This document shows positions 16,270-24,701 of a stretch of DNA of 64,000 nucleotides, one piece after another. The notes under the pieces are model-generated. The model did not search any database. It saw nothing but the letters and a program-made list of their open reading frames with translations, and had not been told where the DNA came from. The stretch spans positions 1-64,000 of the forward strand of contig JAFUCL010000115.1 in NCBI GenBank assembly GCA_017459725.1. The letters run 5' to 3'. Both the position numbers and the translations under genes were made by a program. This DNA comes from Solobacterium sp. Lineage in GTDB: Bacteria; Bacillota_I; Bacilli_A; Erysipelotrichales; Erysipelotrichaceae. The first letter of the stretch is position 1. Every line of letters starts with the position of its first letter.

Positions 16270-18471
16270 ATGGCAGAAACAGTAAGTGTAACCATGGACG
16301 ACGTGTTCCGTGAGGTAGAAAAGTATATACAGCGTCCGGAAAGCATTGCTCTGATCCGCAGAGCTGCAGAGTATGCTGAAAAGAAACATGAGGGACAGAT
16401 GCGGAAGAGCGGAGAACCGTACTTTTCGCATGCCGTTAATGTTGCTTATATTCTTGCGGAGCTGAATGTCGGTCCGTCTACGATTGCGGCCGGTTTTCTG
16501 CATGATGTCATCGAAGATACGGATGTAACGAAGGAAGAACTCGAGAAGGAGTTTGATCCCGAAATAGCAGAGCTGGTGGAAGCCGTCACCAAGATCGGTG
16601 CCCTGAAATTCCACAGCAAGGATGATCCGGAATACCAGGCGGCCAACCACCGCAAGCTGTTCATTGCCATGGCTAGGGATGTGCGAGTCATTCTGATCAA
16701 GCTGGCGGACCGTCTGCACAATATGCGGACCCTGCAGTATCAGCCGCCGGAGAAGCAGAAGAGGATCGCTGCTGAGACATTGGACGTATATGCGCCGATT
16801 GCACACCGTCTCGGTATCAGCGCCATCAAGAATGAACTGGAAGATCTGAGCTTTTACTATCTGGACCGTGAGGAATACTACCGCATTGCGCATCTGGTTG
16901 ATACCAAGAAGGCAGAGCGTGATGAGTATATCCGGCAGATGATCAGCGATATCTCGGATCTGTTGACGGAGCACGGCATTGAGTTCCGCATTTTCGGACG
17001 TTCCAAGCATCTGTATTCGATCTACCACAAGATGGTGGACAGGCATAAGCGGTTTGATGAGATACTCGATCTGCTTGCCATCCGCATTGTGACAAAGACC
17101 GAACTGAACTGTTATGAGATCCTGGGATACATACATGCGGCTTACAGACCGATTCCCGGACGTCTCAAGGATTATATCGCCGTTCCGAAGACCAACATGT
17201 ACCAGTCTCTGCATACGACGATCATCGGTGATGCCGGTAAGATCTTTGAAGTGCAGATCCGTACGGAAGAGATGGATGAGATCGCTGAACGAGGTGTCGC
17301 TGCGCACTGGCGTTACAAGGAAGGCAGCAAGTACGATGCCAGAGTCGAGCAGAAGGAAATTGAAGAGCGTCTTTCCTGGTTCCGTGATTTTGCGGCCTTT
17401 ACCGGTGAGAATGAAAATACCAGCGCCAGCGAATACATGGAAACCCTGCAGAGGGATGTCTTCGAGGCCAATGTATATGCAATGACACCGAAGGGAAGAG
17501 TCATTGACCTGCCCAACGGTGCAACCCCGATCGACTTTGCCTACCGTGTGCATACCGATGTCGGTCATACGGCTGTAGGTGCCATCGTCAACGATGCCAT
17601 GGTGCCGCTGAACACCGAGCTGCATACCGGCGACGTTGTGCAGATCAAGACTATGAAGAACACCGGTCCGAGCGAGGACTGGCTCAAGTTCGTCAAAACC
17701 AATCAGGCCAAGAGCAAAATCAAAGCCTACCTGGCCAGAAAGGAAACCGAACGCAAGGCAGAGAAGGTGCCGGCCGGTGAAAAGATGCTGGCGGATGAAC
17801 TGCGCAAACGCGGCTTTGATCCGTCCGAATACACCGACAAGAAACATCTGGACGGTATCTATTCCCACTTCAATGTGGCCAATTCCACCGATCTCTACTA
17901 CGGCATTGCCGTGCGTACGATCAATGTTACAAGCGTATGTGAGAAGCTGACCAACCAGAAGCGTCCGGTCAATGACGAAACCCTGGCAGCCTTTATCAAC
18001 AGAGGTGAAAAGAAGCGCATTCCTTCAAGAATCGGTGTCTATGTGCCGGGTATTGAAAGCATGAAGATGTCGCTGGGACAGTGCTGTCTGCCTGTATACG
18101 GCGATGATATCGTCGGTTATGTGACCAAGGGCGAAGGTGTCAAGGTGCACCGGCGTGACTGTCCGAATATGGCAAAGATGCAGCAGAGGCTCATCGATGT
18201 GCGCTGGGAAGAGGAAGACAACGAGCGTATGTATGATACGAACATCTCGGTGCTCTCCCATGACCGCAGCTTCCTGCTTACGGATATCGTTACGGCAGTG
18301 TCGCAGTCCAAAGCGCCGATGCTGAAGGTCAGTGCGGCCGTCAACCAGGAAACACTTACCACAACCATACGCATCAAGCTGCAGATCCATGATCTGGAAC
18401 AGCTGCATATCCTCATTGCAAATCTGCGCAAAGTCGATTCCGTGATCGATGTCATCCGTGAATCAAACTGA
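16270..18471 (+). CDS. relA: Bifunctional (p)ppGpp synthetase/hydrolase
   Basis: Long RSH enzyme that makes and degrades the alarmone (p)ppGpp in the stringent response. The 733-residue protein has the HD hydrolase domain with HDVIEDT (His78, Asp79) and RLHNMRTL, the synthetase domain with GRLKDYIAVPKTNMYQSLH near 298, a TGS domain (about 395-455) beginning VYAMTPKGRVIDLPNGATP, a zinc-finger/helical region with CCLP and HRRDCPN, and a C-terminal ACT domain. Both catalytic domains retain key residues, so it should be bifunctional. Position before hisS-aspS matches Bacillus. Confidence 0.95.
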   Translation: MAETVSVTMDDVFREVEKYIQRPESIALIRRAAEYAEKKHEGQMRKSGEPYFSHAVNVAYILAELNVGPSTIAAGFLHDVIEDTDVTKEELEKEFDPEIAELVEAVTKIGALKFHSKDDPEYQAANHRKLFIAMARDVRVILIKLADRLHNMRTLQYQPPEKQKRIAAETLDVYAPIAHRLGISAIKNELEDLSFYYLDREEYYRIAHLVDTKKAERDEYIRQMISDISDLLTEHGIEFRIFGRSKHLYSIYHKMVDRHKRFDEILDLLAIRIVTKTELNCYEILGYIHAAYRPIPGRLKDYIAVPKTNMYQSLHTTIIGDAGKIFEVQIRTEEMDEIAERGVAAHWRYKEGSKYDARVEQKEIEERLSWFRDFAAFTGENENTSASEYMETLQRDVFEANVYAMTPKGRVIDLPNGATPIDFAYRVHTDVGHTAVGAIVNDAMVPLNTELHTGDVVQIKTMKNTGPSEDWLKFVKTNQAKSKIKAYLARKETERKAEKVPAGEKMLADELRKRGFDPSEYTDKKHLDGIYSHFNVANSTDLYYGIAVRTINVTSVCEKLTNQKRPVNDETLAAFINRGEKKRIPSRIGVYVPGIESMKMSLGQCCLPVYGDDIVGYVTKGEGVKVHRRDCPNMAKMQQRLIDVRWEEEDNERMYDTNISVLSHDRSFLLTDIVTAVSQSKAPMLKVSAAVNQETLTTTIRIKLQIHDLEQLHILIANLRKVDSVIDVIRESN

Positions 18472-18474
18472 TGA

Positions 18475-18503
18475 TTGCGGCTGAGGGCAGAAAAGCGTAT
18501 AAT
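18475..18503 (+). promoter_or_regulatory. Promoter of the hisS T-box leader
   Basis: TTGCGG (18475-18480), 17-base spacer, TATAAT (18498-18503), immediately after the relA stop. Confidence 0.65.
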
Positions 18504-18511
18504 CACTTTTG

Positions 18512-18729
18512 TTAAACAATCCGTTGATGAAGAAATCCGACTGATCCGGGTATAGCGACAATGGTACGGTGAAAGCATTGGCTGTGAGAAAGCGGAAAGA
18601 CACTTCTGAGGAGATGCTCTGAACGGAGTAGGAGCGTACGTATTCCGCGTTAAGGAATGAGCGCATGTGTATATGCATGAACTAAGGTGGTACCGCGCAT
18701 ACAGCGTCCTTGGATAGGACGCTTTTTTA
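18512..18729 (+). promoter_or_regulatory. T-box leader of hisS-aspS
   Basis: T-box leaders sense uncharged tRNA and let transcription continue when it is scarce. The conserved T-box AAGGTGGTACCGCG is at 18684-18697. The competing terminator has stem GCGTCCT (18704-18710) / AGGACGC (18716-18722) and six T residues. Stem I can fold with distal arms CAATG / CATTG around a GGTGAAAG loop (near 18559-18580). A lower internal loop flanked by GAAG/CTTC and CCG/CGG holds AAAGACA on its 3' side. GACAC at 18599-18603 contains both GAC (Asp) and CAC (His); which acts as specifier is open. Confidence 0.9.
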
Positions 18730-18748
18730 TCGAAAGGAAGTAGGAACT

Positions 18749-20014
18749 ATGAATTATCAGACCCCGAGAGGCACTTACGACATTCTGCCTGAGGAGATCT
18801 CCAAATGGCATGATCTGGAAACGGTGATCCGTGATACAGCATCCCGTTACCGCTACCGTGAAATCAGAACACCGTACTTTGAAAGCACGTCTGTATTCGC
18901 CAGAGAGAATGATTCCTCGGATATGGTGAACAAGGAAATGTATTCCTTCCAGTCCGGCAGTGATTCCTATACACTGCGTCCGGAGGGAACAGCAGGTGTG
19001 ATCCGTGCCTTTGACCAGCACAAGCTGTACGGTTCCATGGAGCTGCCGGCCCGTTTCTACTATATCGGTCCGATGTTCCGTCATGAGCGTCCCCAGAAGG
19101 GCAGACAGCGTCAGTTCACACAGTTCGGGGTTGAGAATATCGGTGTCAAGTCTCCTGAGATCGATGCCGAGACAATCGCCCTCGGTATTGATATCGTCAA
19201 GAAACTCGGTATTTCCTCAGTGCGTGTATGCATCAATACACTCGGTGATGATGCTTCAAGAGCTGCTTACCGTGAAGCGCTCAGGAAACACTTTGAACCG
19301 CATCTCGATGAACTGTGCGGAGACTGCCACAGACGCTTTGAGCAGAACCCGCTGCGTATCCTCGACTGCAAGGTGGACCATGACAGCGAAGCAGTGAAGA
19401 CAGCACCGCGTCTGAGTGATTACCTCAATGAGGAATCCCGTCAGTACTTCAAAGACGTGCTGGCGTGTCTCGATGCGCTGGGCATTCCGTATGAAGTCGA
19501 TGACCGTCTTGTCAGAGGTCTTGACTACTATACGCATACGGTATTCGAAGTGCAGTCCACAAGACCCGACAGCGGCGCCCAGGCAACGATCTTTGCGGGC
19601 GGACGCTACGATCATCTTGTTGATTACTTCGGCGGTCCGGATCTCTCCGGTATGGGCTTTGCCATCGGTATGGAGCGTCTGATTGCGCTGGCTGAGGAAG
19701 AAGGGCATGTGTTTGCGCCGGAGCGCAGCACCGATGTATATGTCATCGGACTCGGCAGTGTGGGCACGGCTGTTCTGAAGACGGCGGAAGAGCTGCGTCA
19801 TGCCGGCTATGCGGTTGAAGCCAACCTCCATCCGCGTTCACTCAAGGCTCAGTTCAAGAGTGCTGACCGGACCGGAGCTAAATATGTGGTGATCATCGGT
19901 GAAGAGGAGCTTGCGGCCGGTACACTGAATGTCAAGAATTCAGCTGAAAGAACACAGGTTACAGTAAAGCAGGAAGAGCTCCTGCATACGATAGAAGAAT
20001 GGGAGAAACAGTAA
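18749..20014 (+). CDS. hisS: Histidyl-tRNA synthetase
   Basis: Class II synthetase charging tRNA-His. The 421-residue protein shows motif 2 in YIGPMFRHERPQKGRQRQF near 108-125, the histidine-binding LVRGLDYYTHTVFEV near 255-270 and motif 3 in GMGFAIGMERL near 302, followed by the anticodon-binding domain. ATG 18749 follows GGAAG and lies 20 bases after the T-box terminator; the earlier in-frame codon at 18710 lies inside that terminator. Its stop overlaps the aspS start. Confidence 0.96.
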   Translation: MNYQTPRGTYDILPEEISKWHDLETVIRDTASRYRYREIRTPYFESTSVFARENDSSDMVNKEMYSFQSGSDSYTLRPEGTAGVIRAFDQHKLYGSMELPARFYYIGPMFRHERPQKGRQRQFTQFGVENIGVKSPEIDAETIALGIDIVKKLGISSVRVCINTLGDDASRAAYREALRKHFEPHLDELCGDCHRRFEQNPLRILDCKVDHDSEAVKTAPRLSDYLNEESRQYFKDVLACLDALGIPYEVDDRLVRGLDYYTHTVFEVQSTRPDSGAQATIFAGGRYDHLVDYFGGPDLSGMGFAIGMERLIALAEEEGHVFAPERSTDVYVIGLGSVGTAVLKTAEELRHAGYAVEANLHPRSLKAQFKSADRTGAKYVVIIGEEELAAGTLNVKNSAERTQVTVKQEELLHTIEEWEKQ

Positions 20015-21765
20015 TGGAACGTACATGCGGAAACGGAACACTCCGGCTCAGTGATGCCGGAAAACAGGTCAGCCTGATCGGCTGGGTCGCCAGACGCAGA
20101 AACCTCGGATCTCTGGTATTCATTGATCTCAGGGACCGCAGCGGCCTTGTGCAGATCGTCTTTGATGAAACGATTGCCGACAAGGTAAAGGATGTCAGAA
20201 GCGAGTATATCCTCGAAGTCAAGGGAACCGTGCAGGCCAGAAAGGATGCCAATCCGAAGATGGAAACCGGTGAAATCGAAGTGCATGCGGAGGATGTGAA
20301 GATCATCAACTCTGCCATGACGCCGCCGATCACCATTGCGGATGACACCGACACACTGGAAGATACACGTCTGAAGTACCGTTATCTCGATCTGCGCAGA
20401 AGCGTGCTGCAGAAGAATATGATCCTGCGCCACAAGGTATGCATGATTGCCAGAAACACACTGGACGCGGAGGGATTCGTGGAAATCGAAACACCGATCC
20501 TGGCCAGAAGCACACCGGAAGGTGCACGTGACTATCTGGTTCCTTCCCGTATCTACAACGGTAAGTTCTGGGCACTGCCGCAGTCCCCGCAGATCTACAA
20601 GCAGCTGCTGATGATCGGCGGTATGGAACGGTATTTCCAGATTGCCAGATGCTTCCGTGATGAAGACCTGCGTGCAGACCGTCAGCCGGAATTCACCCAG
20701 ATCGATATCGAGATGAGCTTTGTTGAGGAGAATGATGTCTTCGCAGTTGTTGAGAAGCTGATGCATGATATCTTCAAGGGCACAAAGGGTGTTGAGCTGG
20801 AAGAGCATTTCGTACGCATTCCGTGGGCGGAGTGCATGAAGAAATACGGCACCGATAAGCCTGACCTGAGATACGGCAATGAAATCCACGATATCAGCGG
20901 ACTCTTCACGAATACCGAATTCCAGGTATTCCGCACTGTCCTTGATAACAAGGGTGAAGTGGATGCCATCAAGTTTGAAGGTGCAGCCGGAAAGTACAGC
21001 CGCAAGGGACTCGATCAGCTGCAGGAATTCATCCGCAGCGGATTCAAGGCAAAGGCGCTGGCATACCTGAAGATGGAAAAGGGCGAGCTGTCCGGTTCCA
21101 TTGCCAAGGTGCTCTCTGAAGCAGAGAAGGCAGCAGTCATTGCCGAGATGGATATGCACGATGATGATCTGGTGCTGGTGGTTGCGGACAAGCCGTCCGT
21201 TGCCCGTGCATCCCTGGGTGCTCTGCGTGTCAGACTGGCACGTGAGCTCGGTCTGATTCCGGAAGGCAATATCTACAAGTTCCTGTGGGTAACCGACTTC
21301 CCGATGTTTGAATACAGTGAGGAAGATGAACGCTGGGTGGCTGCACATCATCCGTTTACGGCTCCCAAGGCTGAGGATGTAGACAAGCTCTTCACGGATC
21401 CGGAACATGTATCCAGCCGTGCCTATGACCTTGTTCTGAACGGTTATGAGCTGCTGAGCGGTTCCATCCGTATCCACGATCAGGATCTGCAGGAGAAGGT
21501 ATTTGAAGCTATCGGTCTGACCATGGATCAGGCCCGTGAGAAGTTCGGCTTCTTCCTGGATGCGTTCAAATACGGCACACCTCCTCACGGAGGCGTAGGC
21601 ATCGGTCTGGAACGTCTGGTCATGGTGCTGGCAGGTACGGAAAACATCCGTGACGTGGTTGCTTTCCCGACAACCAACAGTTCCCTGGATCTGATGAGCG
21701 ACGCGCCGAATGTGGTCGATAAGAGACAGCTGGATATCCTCGGCATCGAGATTTCAAAAAAGTAA
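20014..21765 (+). CDS. aspS: Aspartyl-tRNA synthetase
   Basis: Class II synthetase for tRNA-Asp. The 583-residue length shows the bacterial type with the inserted GAD domain (about 275-415). The N-terminal OB fold contains GWVARRRNLGSLVFIDLRDR, motif 2 carries IARCFRDEDLRADRQPEFTQ and motif 3 GVGIGLERLVM. ATG 20014 overlaps the hisS stop by one base, with GGGAG upstream; an ATG at 19999 within hisS would add five residues. It shares the T-box leader with hisS. Confidence 0.96.
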   Translation: MERTCGNGTLRLSDAGKQVSLIGWVARRRNLGSLVFIDLRDRSGLVQIVFDETIADKVKDVRSEYILEVKGTVQARKDANPKMETGEIEVHAEDVKIINSAMTPPITIADDTDTLEDTRLKYRYLDLRRSVLQKNMILRHKVCMIARNTLDAEGFVEIETPILARSTPEGARDYLVPSRIYNGKFWALPQSPQIYKQLLMIGGMERYFQIARCFRDEDLRADRQPEFTQIDIEMSFVEENDVFAVVEKLMHDIFKGTKGVELEEHFVRIPWAECMKKYGTDKPDLRYGNEIHDISGLFTNTEFQVFRTVLDNKGEVDAIKFEGAAGKYSRKGLDQLQEFIRSGFKAKALAYLKMEKGELSGSIAKVLSEAEKAAVIAEMDMHDDDLVLVVADKPSVARASLGALRVRLARELGLIPEGNIYKFLWVTDFPMFEYSEEDERWVAAHHPFTAPKAEDVDKLFTDPEHVSSRAYDLVLNGYELLSGSIRIHDQDLQEKVFEAIGLTMDQAREKFGFFLDAFKYGTPPHGGVGIGLERLVMVLAGTENIRDVVAFPTTNSSLDLMSDAPNVVDKRQLDILGIEISKK

Positions 21766-21787
21766 AAAAACCTGTTTGTCAAGACTG

Positions 21788-21975
21788 TACATGATCCCCT
21801 GTGCTTGTTAGTATATGGGCGCAGGGAGGTTATCGTATTTTTCCTACATAGTGATATACGGGAGTTCTGACTGGAGACGCCTGTGTTGAATGCCCGGTGC
21901 GGCCGGGAATCCTGACGGCTGACCAAGAACACCCACCTCTACATAAGAGGGAACATATCCGGCCTTCCTGTCTGA
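21788..21975 (+). ncRNA. ssrS: 6S RNA (SsrS/BsrA-like)
   Basis: Directly after aspS, the site of 6S-1 RNA in Bacillus subtilis, lies a protein-free stretch able to fold into one long interrupted rod. Outer pairing joins 21791-21798 to 21949-21956. Next, GGGAGGT (near 21824) pairs with the ACCTCT region near 21934. After an open central region, GTTCT (near 21864) pairs with AGAAC (near 21926), and the apex is a CCCGG / CCGGG hairpin near 21891-21905. An open bubble mimicking a melted promoter is the hallmark of 6S RNA, which sequesters sigma-70-type RNA polymerase. The 5' segment CCTGTGCTTGTTAGTATA also resembles the start of Bacillus 6S-1. Ends are approximate and the promoter was not clear. 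Confidence 0.65.
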
Positions 21976-21984
21976 CAGAATATG

Positions 21985-22014
21985 ACTGAGCGGTAATATA
22001 CCGCTCAGTTTTGT
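21985..22014 (+). terminator. Terminator downstream of the 6S-like RNA
   Basis: Stem ACTGAGCGGTA / TACCGCTCAGT with a three-base loop, then TTTTG. Confidence 0.8.
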
Positions 22015-22026
22015 TATGATAGAGGC

Positions 22027-22836
22027 ATGAATGCAAAAGAGGAAATGTATCTCAGGAAAGCAGTCGGCAGACTGGCCAAGTGGCTGCCGTACAGCTGTGA
22101 TGAGCTGATGGCATACTACAGTGCATCGGAAAACCGGCTGGGTGAGGATCCCTGGTCCGTGGAGGAAGCGGACGGCCTTGTCTATTGCATGTACCGGGTG
22201 CCGGAGAAGCTGCCCGGGGACACCATGCCGGGGGATGATGCCAGACTGGCGCGCATTATCGTGCTGGTGTATGACGGGGATGAGATCATTGCGGATCTTT
22301 CGGCACTGCATATGTCGATGGAAAACTGTCTCTATGACGCAGATGTATATGAAGCGGTCAGTACGGAGAGCGATTGGATGTATCTGGAACATTACACGCT
22401 GTGCGGACTGATGTTTCCGGAAGTGCCGTATCCGGGTATGGATGCACAAAGAGAACCTGTCGACGGGGAAGCGCTGCTGTTTGCGGGAAGCTATGTGACC
22501 AAGGCTTACAGACGCCGAGGTATCTTTACACGCATGTATGCAATGGCGCATGATCAGGCTCTGCGCAGCGAGAGAGGCACTACGGCGCTGTATATGGTCT
22601 TTACACTGGATCCGGATATTGCCAGTTTCGGACCGGATGCCGTGAAGGAACCGTATGTCTATTCATTCGAGAAGGATGAACCGGACCGTATGCGCAACCG
22701 TGAGATACTGGCGAAATTCGGCTTTCATTCAATACGTCTGGAAGAGACCGAAGTGAATGAAAACAGTGACGGCACCAAACTGTGGTTTGCGGCTGCCAAA
22801 GAGAGAATCATGATCGTGGAGGATGAACATGAGTAA
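22027..22836 (+). CDS. GNAT-family N-acetyltransferase
   Basis: A 269-residue protein with a GNAT fold in its second half. The acetyl-CoA loop is seen in SYVTKAYRRRGIFTRMYAMA (near 158-177), matching motif A (R/Q-x-x-G-x-G/A). The N-terminal 100 residues are an extra, acidic region. The substrate cannot be predicted. The ATG at 22027 has a poorly placed AGAGG one base upstream and a TATGAT box just before that, so either the transcript has almost no leader or translation begins at the second Met (22045). The end overlaps the next gene. Confidence 0.75.
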   Translation: MNAKEEMYLRKAVGRLAKWLPYSCDELMAYYSASENRLGEDPWSVEEADGLVYCMYRVPEKLPGDTMPGDDARLARIIVLVYDGDEIIADLSALHMSMENCLYDADVYEAVSTESDWMYLEHYTLCGLMFPEVPYPGMDAQREPVDGEALLFAGSYVTKAYRRRGIFTRMYAMAHDQALRSERGTTALYMVFTLDPDIASFGPDAVKEPYVYSFEKDEPDRMRNREILAKFGFHSIRLEETEVNENSDGTKLWFAAAKERIMIVEDEHE

Positions 22837-23671
22837 AATCGTATTTCTGGATGTGGACGGTACACTGATTGATTATGAAGCGAAACTGCCTGCTTCGGCC
22901 CGCGAAGCTGTAAACAGAGCAGCCGATAACGGCCACCGTATATACATCTGTACGGGATGTTCAAAGTATGAAATCATGCAGAGGGATCTGCCTGAGAAGC
23001 TGAGCGGGATGATCGGCGGCAACGGTGCCTATGTGGAGGACAACGGGAAGGTGGTCATGCATCAGGCGCTGAGTGCCGATGAAGTGCAGGCCATCACCGA
23101 CTGGCTCAATGAAAGAGAGACAGGTTTCTATATGGAAGCCAATTCCGGCATGTATATAAACAAGTACTTCCTGGAACAGGGACCGGAGGCTTTTGCGAGA
23201 TACCGTGAAGGAAAAGGGGATGTGCATGTTGACCGGGAAGCCATGCGCCAGCGCATCCTGAAGACATATACACTGTGTGAAGATAATGACTTCAGACGCA
23301 GTGATGTCAACAAAATCAGCTTTGTTCTGAAGAACTATCAGGACCATCTTGATTCCAAGGAGCGTTTCCCGCAACTGATTGCGAATACATGGGGAGGCAA
23401 AGGAGAACTCGCTCTTTTCGGGGATTTAGGGCCGGCCGGCATCACCAAGAAACATGCCATCTCGGTCCTGCTGGATTACCTGCATGCCGACCGGAAGGAT
23501 ACCATCTCATTTGGGGATGCGAAGATCGATCTGTCCATGTTTGAACTGTGTGCGTTCAATGTGGCAATGGGCAACGGCGGCGAGGAGATCAAAGCGGCTG
23601 CCGACTATGTCACGGATGACGTCAACAGCGACGGTCTGTACAATGCCTTTAAATACCTGAAACTGATCTGA
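22829..23671 (+). CDS. Cof-type HAD phosphatase
   Basis: A 280-residue HAD hydrolase of the Cof/type IIB group, whose members dephosphorylate sugar phosphates, nucleotides or flavin. The nucleophile motif FLDVDGTL is near residues 5-12, motif II ICTGCS near 41, GGNGAYVEDNG near 63, and the late motif SFGDAKIDLSMFE near 227-239 is in the usual GD-x(3)-D form. ATG 22829 lies six bases after GGAGG (22818-22822); the ATG at 22823 abuts the site. Overlap with the GNAT gene indicates a common transcript. Confidence 0.88.
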   Translation: MSKIVFLDVDGTLIDYEAKLPASAREAVNRAADNGHRIYICTGCSKYEIMQRDLPEKLSGMIGGNGAYVEDNGKVVMHQALSADEVQAITDWLNERETGFYMEANSGMYINKYFLEQGPEAFARYREGKGDVHVDREAMRQRILKTYTLCEDNDFRRSDVNKISFVLKNYQDHLDSKERFPQLIANTWGGKGELALFGDLGPAGITKKHAISVLLDYLHADRKDTISFGDAKIDLSMFELCAFNVAMGNGGEEIKAAADYVTDDVNSDGLYNAFKYLKLI

Positions 23672-23748
23672 CGGTTATCATTCATAAACAAACGCAGTAA
23701 CGGGTGTAAAGAACATACGGATATAATGGGGCAAAGAGGTGGACCATT

Positions 23749-24636
23749 ATGAAAACAATCATTCAGCCTGAAAAGAACAAGCGGCATATCTTCCTGCGGC
23801 AGGGAATCGTATACAGCAAACAGCCTGTAAAAGACGGAACAGTGCGTGATCTGCATCTGTCGCTTCTGACTCCGGTGGGTCACCGCACCAAGGATGCGAA
23901 TGCAAATCCGTGTGTGGTCTGGGTATGCGGCGGCGGATGGCGCGGGGGCCGGGAAAGGCATGCGGAGATGCTGCCGGAGCTGAACTACGTTGCTGAAGCA
24001 GGTTACATTGTTGCGGCGGTTGAGTACCGGGTGATCGGGGAAGCGGTGTTTCCGGCCCAGATCAATGATGTGCTGACGGCGATACGGTATCTGAAGCGTC
24101 ATGCGGAGGAATATCATATAGACCCTGAGCGCATCGGTATCATGGGTTCTTCGGCCGGCGGGCATCTTACGCTGCTGGCAGCCAACAACGACGGTCAGTT
24201 TGATACTGCGGAATATTCTGAAGTTGACAGTATGGTGCGCTGTGCAGTGGATTTCTACGGCATTGCGGATATCGAGCGTATCTTTGCCTTCAACGTCAAT
24301 GCGCTGAAGAACGGCACGGCCAGAAGGGTGCAAGATCCGTCTCAGTTCGGTGAATCGCTGCTGCTGGGCGATCTTCCCGTCAACATACCGGAAACGGCAA
24401 GGAAAGCAGGTCCGGTGAACGGCATCAGTGAAAAGACATGTCCGGTGCTGGTGATGCACGGGGATGATGACCATGTCGTCAACATTGAACAGAGTGAGCT
24501 GTATTATGAGGCAATGAAGAACATGGGCAGGGATATTCCGTACTATGTTCTGCATGGGGCAGACCACGGTTCCGATGAGTTCTTCCAGGGGGAAGTGCAG
24601 GATATCGTGCTGGCATTCCTGCAGGAGAATCTGTAA
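23749..24636 (+). CDS. Alpha/beta-hydrolase, acetyl-esterase type
   Basis: A 295-residue serine hydrolase of the esterase/lipase group related to BD-FAE and acetylxylan esterase-like enzymes. The oxyanion region is WVCGGGWRGG (near 63), the nucleophile elbow GSSAGGH (Ser near 135), the acid lies in HGDDDHVV (near 243) and the His in LHGADHGSDEF (near 277). No signal peptide is visible. TATAAT at 23722-23727 suggests its own promoter, and AGAGGTGG is the ribosome site. The substrate is unknown; deacetylation of sugars is one possibility. Confidence 0.83.
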   Translation: MKTIIQPEKNKRHIFLRQGIVYSKQPVKDGTVRDLHLSLLTPVGHRTKDANANPCVVWVCGGGWRGGRERHAEMLPELNYVAEAGYIVAAVEYRVIGEAVFPAQINDVLTAIRYLKRHAEEYHIDPERIGIMGSSAGGHLTLLAANNDGQFDTAEYSEVDSMVRCAVDFYGIADIERIFAFNVNALKNGTARRVQDPSQFGESLLLGDLPVNIPETARKAGPVNGISEKTCPVLVMHGDDDHVVNIEQSELYYEAMKNMGRDIPYYVLHGADHGSDEFFQGEVQDIVLAFLQENL

Positions 24637-24639
24637 CGA

Positions 24640-24664
24640 AAAGGGAGGCAGAAATGCCTCCTTT
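24640..24664 (+). terminator. Hairpin after the esterase gene
   Basis: Stem AAAGGGAGGCA / TGCCTCCTTT with GAAA loop; the T tract is short on the plus strand. Confidence 0.6.
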
Positions 24665-24671
24665 ACTGTGC

Positions 24672-24699
24672 CGGAAGAAAAAGGGCTTTATAAGCCCTT
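24672..24699 (-). terminator. Terminator of the FemAB gene
   Basis: Stem AAGGGCTT / AAGCCCTT; read on the minus strand it is followed by TTTTTC. Confidence 0.8.
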
Positions 24700-24701
24700 G
24701 G

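Noticed and set aside
16204-17868. 554-codon minus-strand frame opposite relA
   Set aside because: relA is unmistakable on the plus strand; the antisense product has no domain pattern.
18512-18729. Possible tRNA gene, because of the conserved stem-loops
   Set aside because: The pattern AAGGTGGTACCGCG plus terminator marks a T-box leader, and no cloverleaf with CCA-adjacent acceptor stem is formed; same for 35587-35788.
19849-21588. 579-codon minus-strand frame opposite aspS
   Set aside because: Shadow of aspS and hisS, same reasons.
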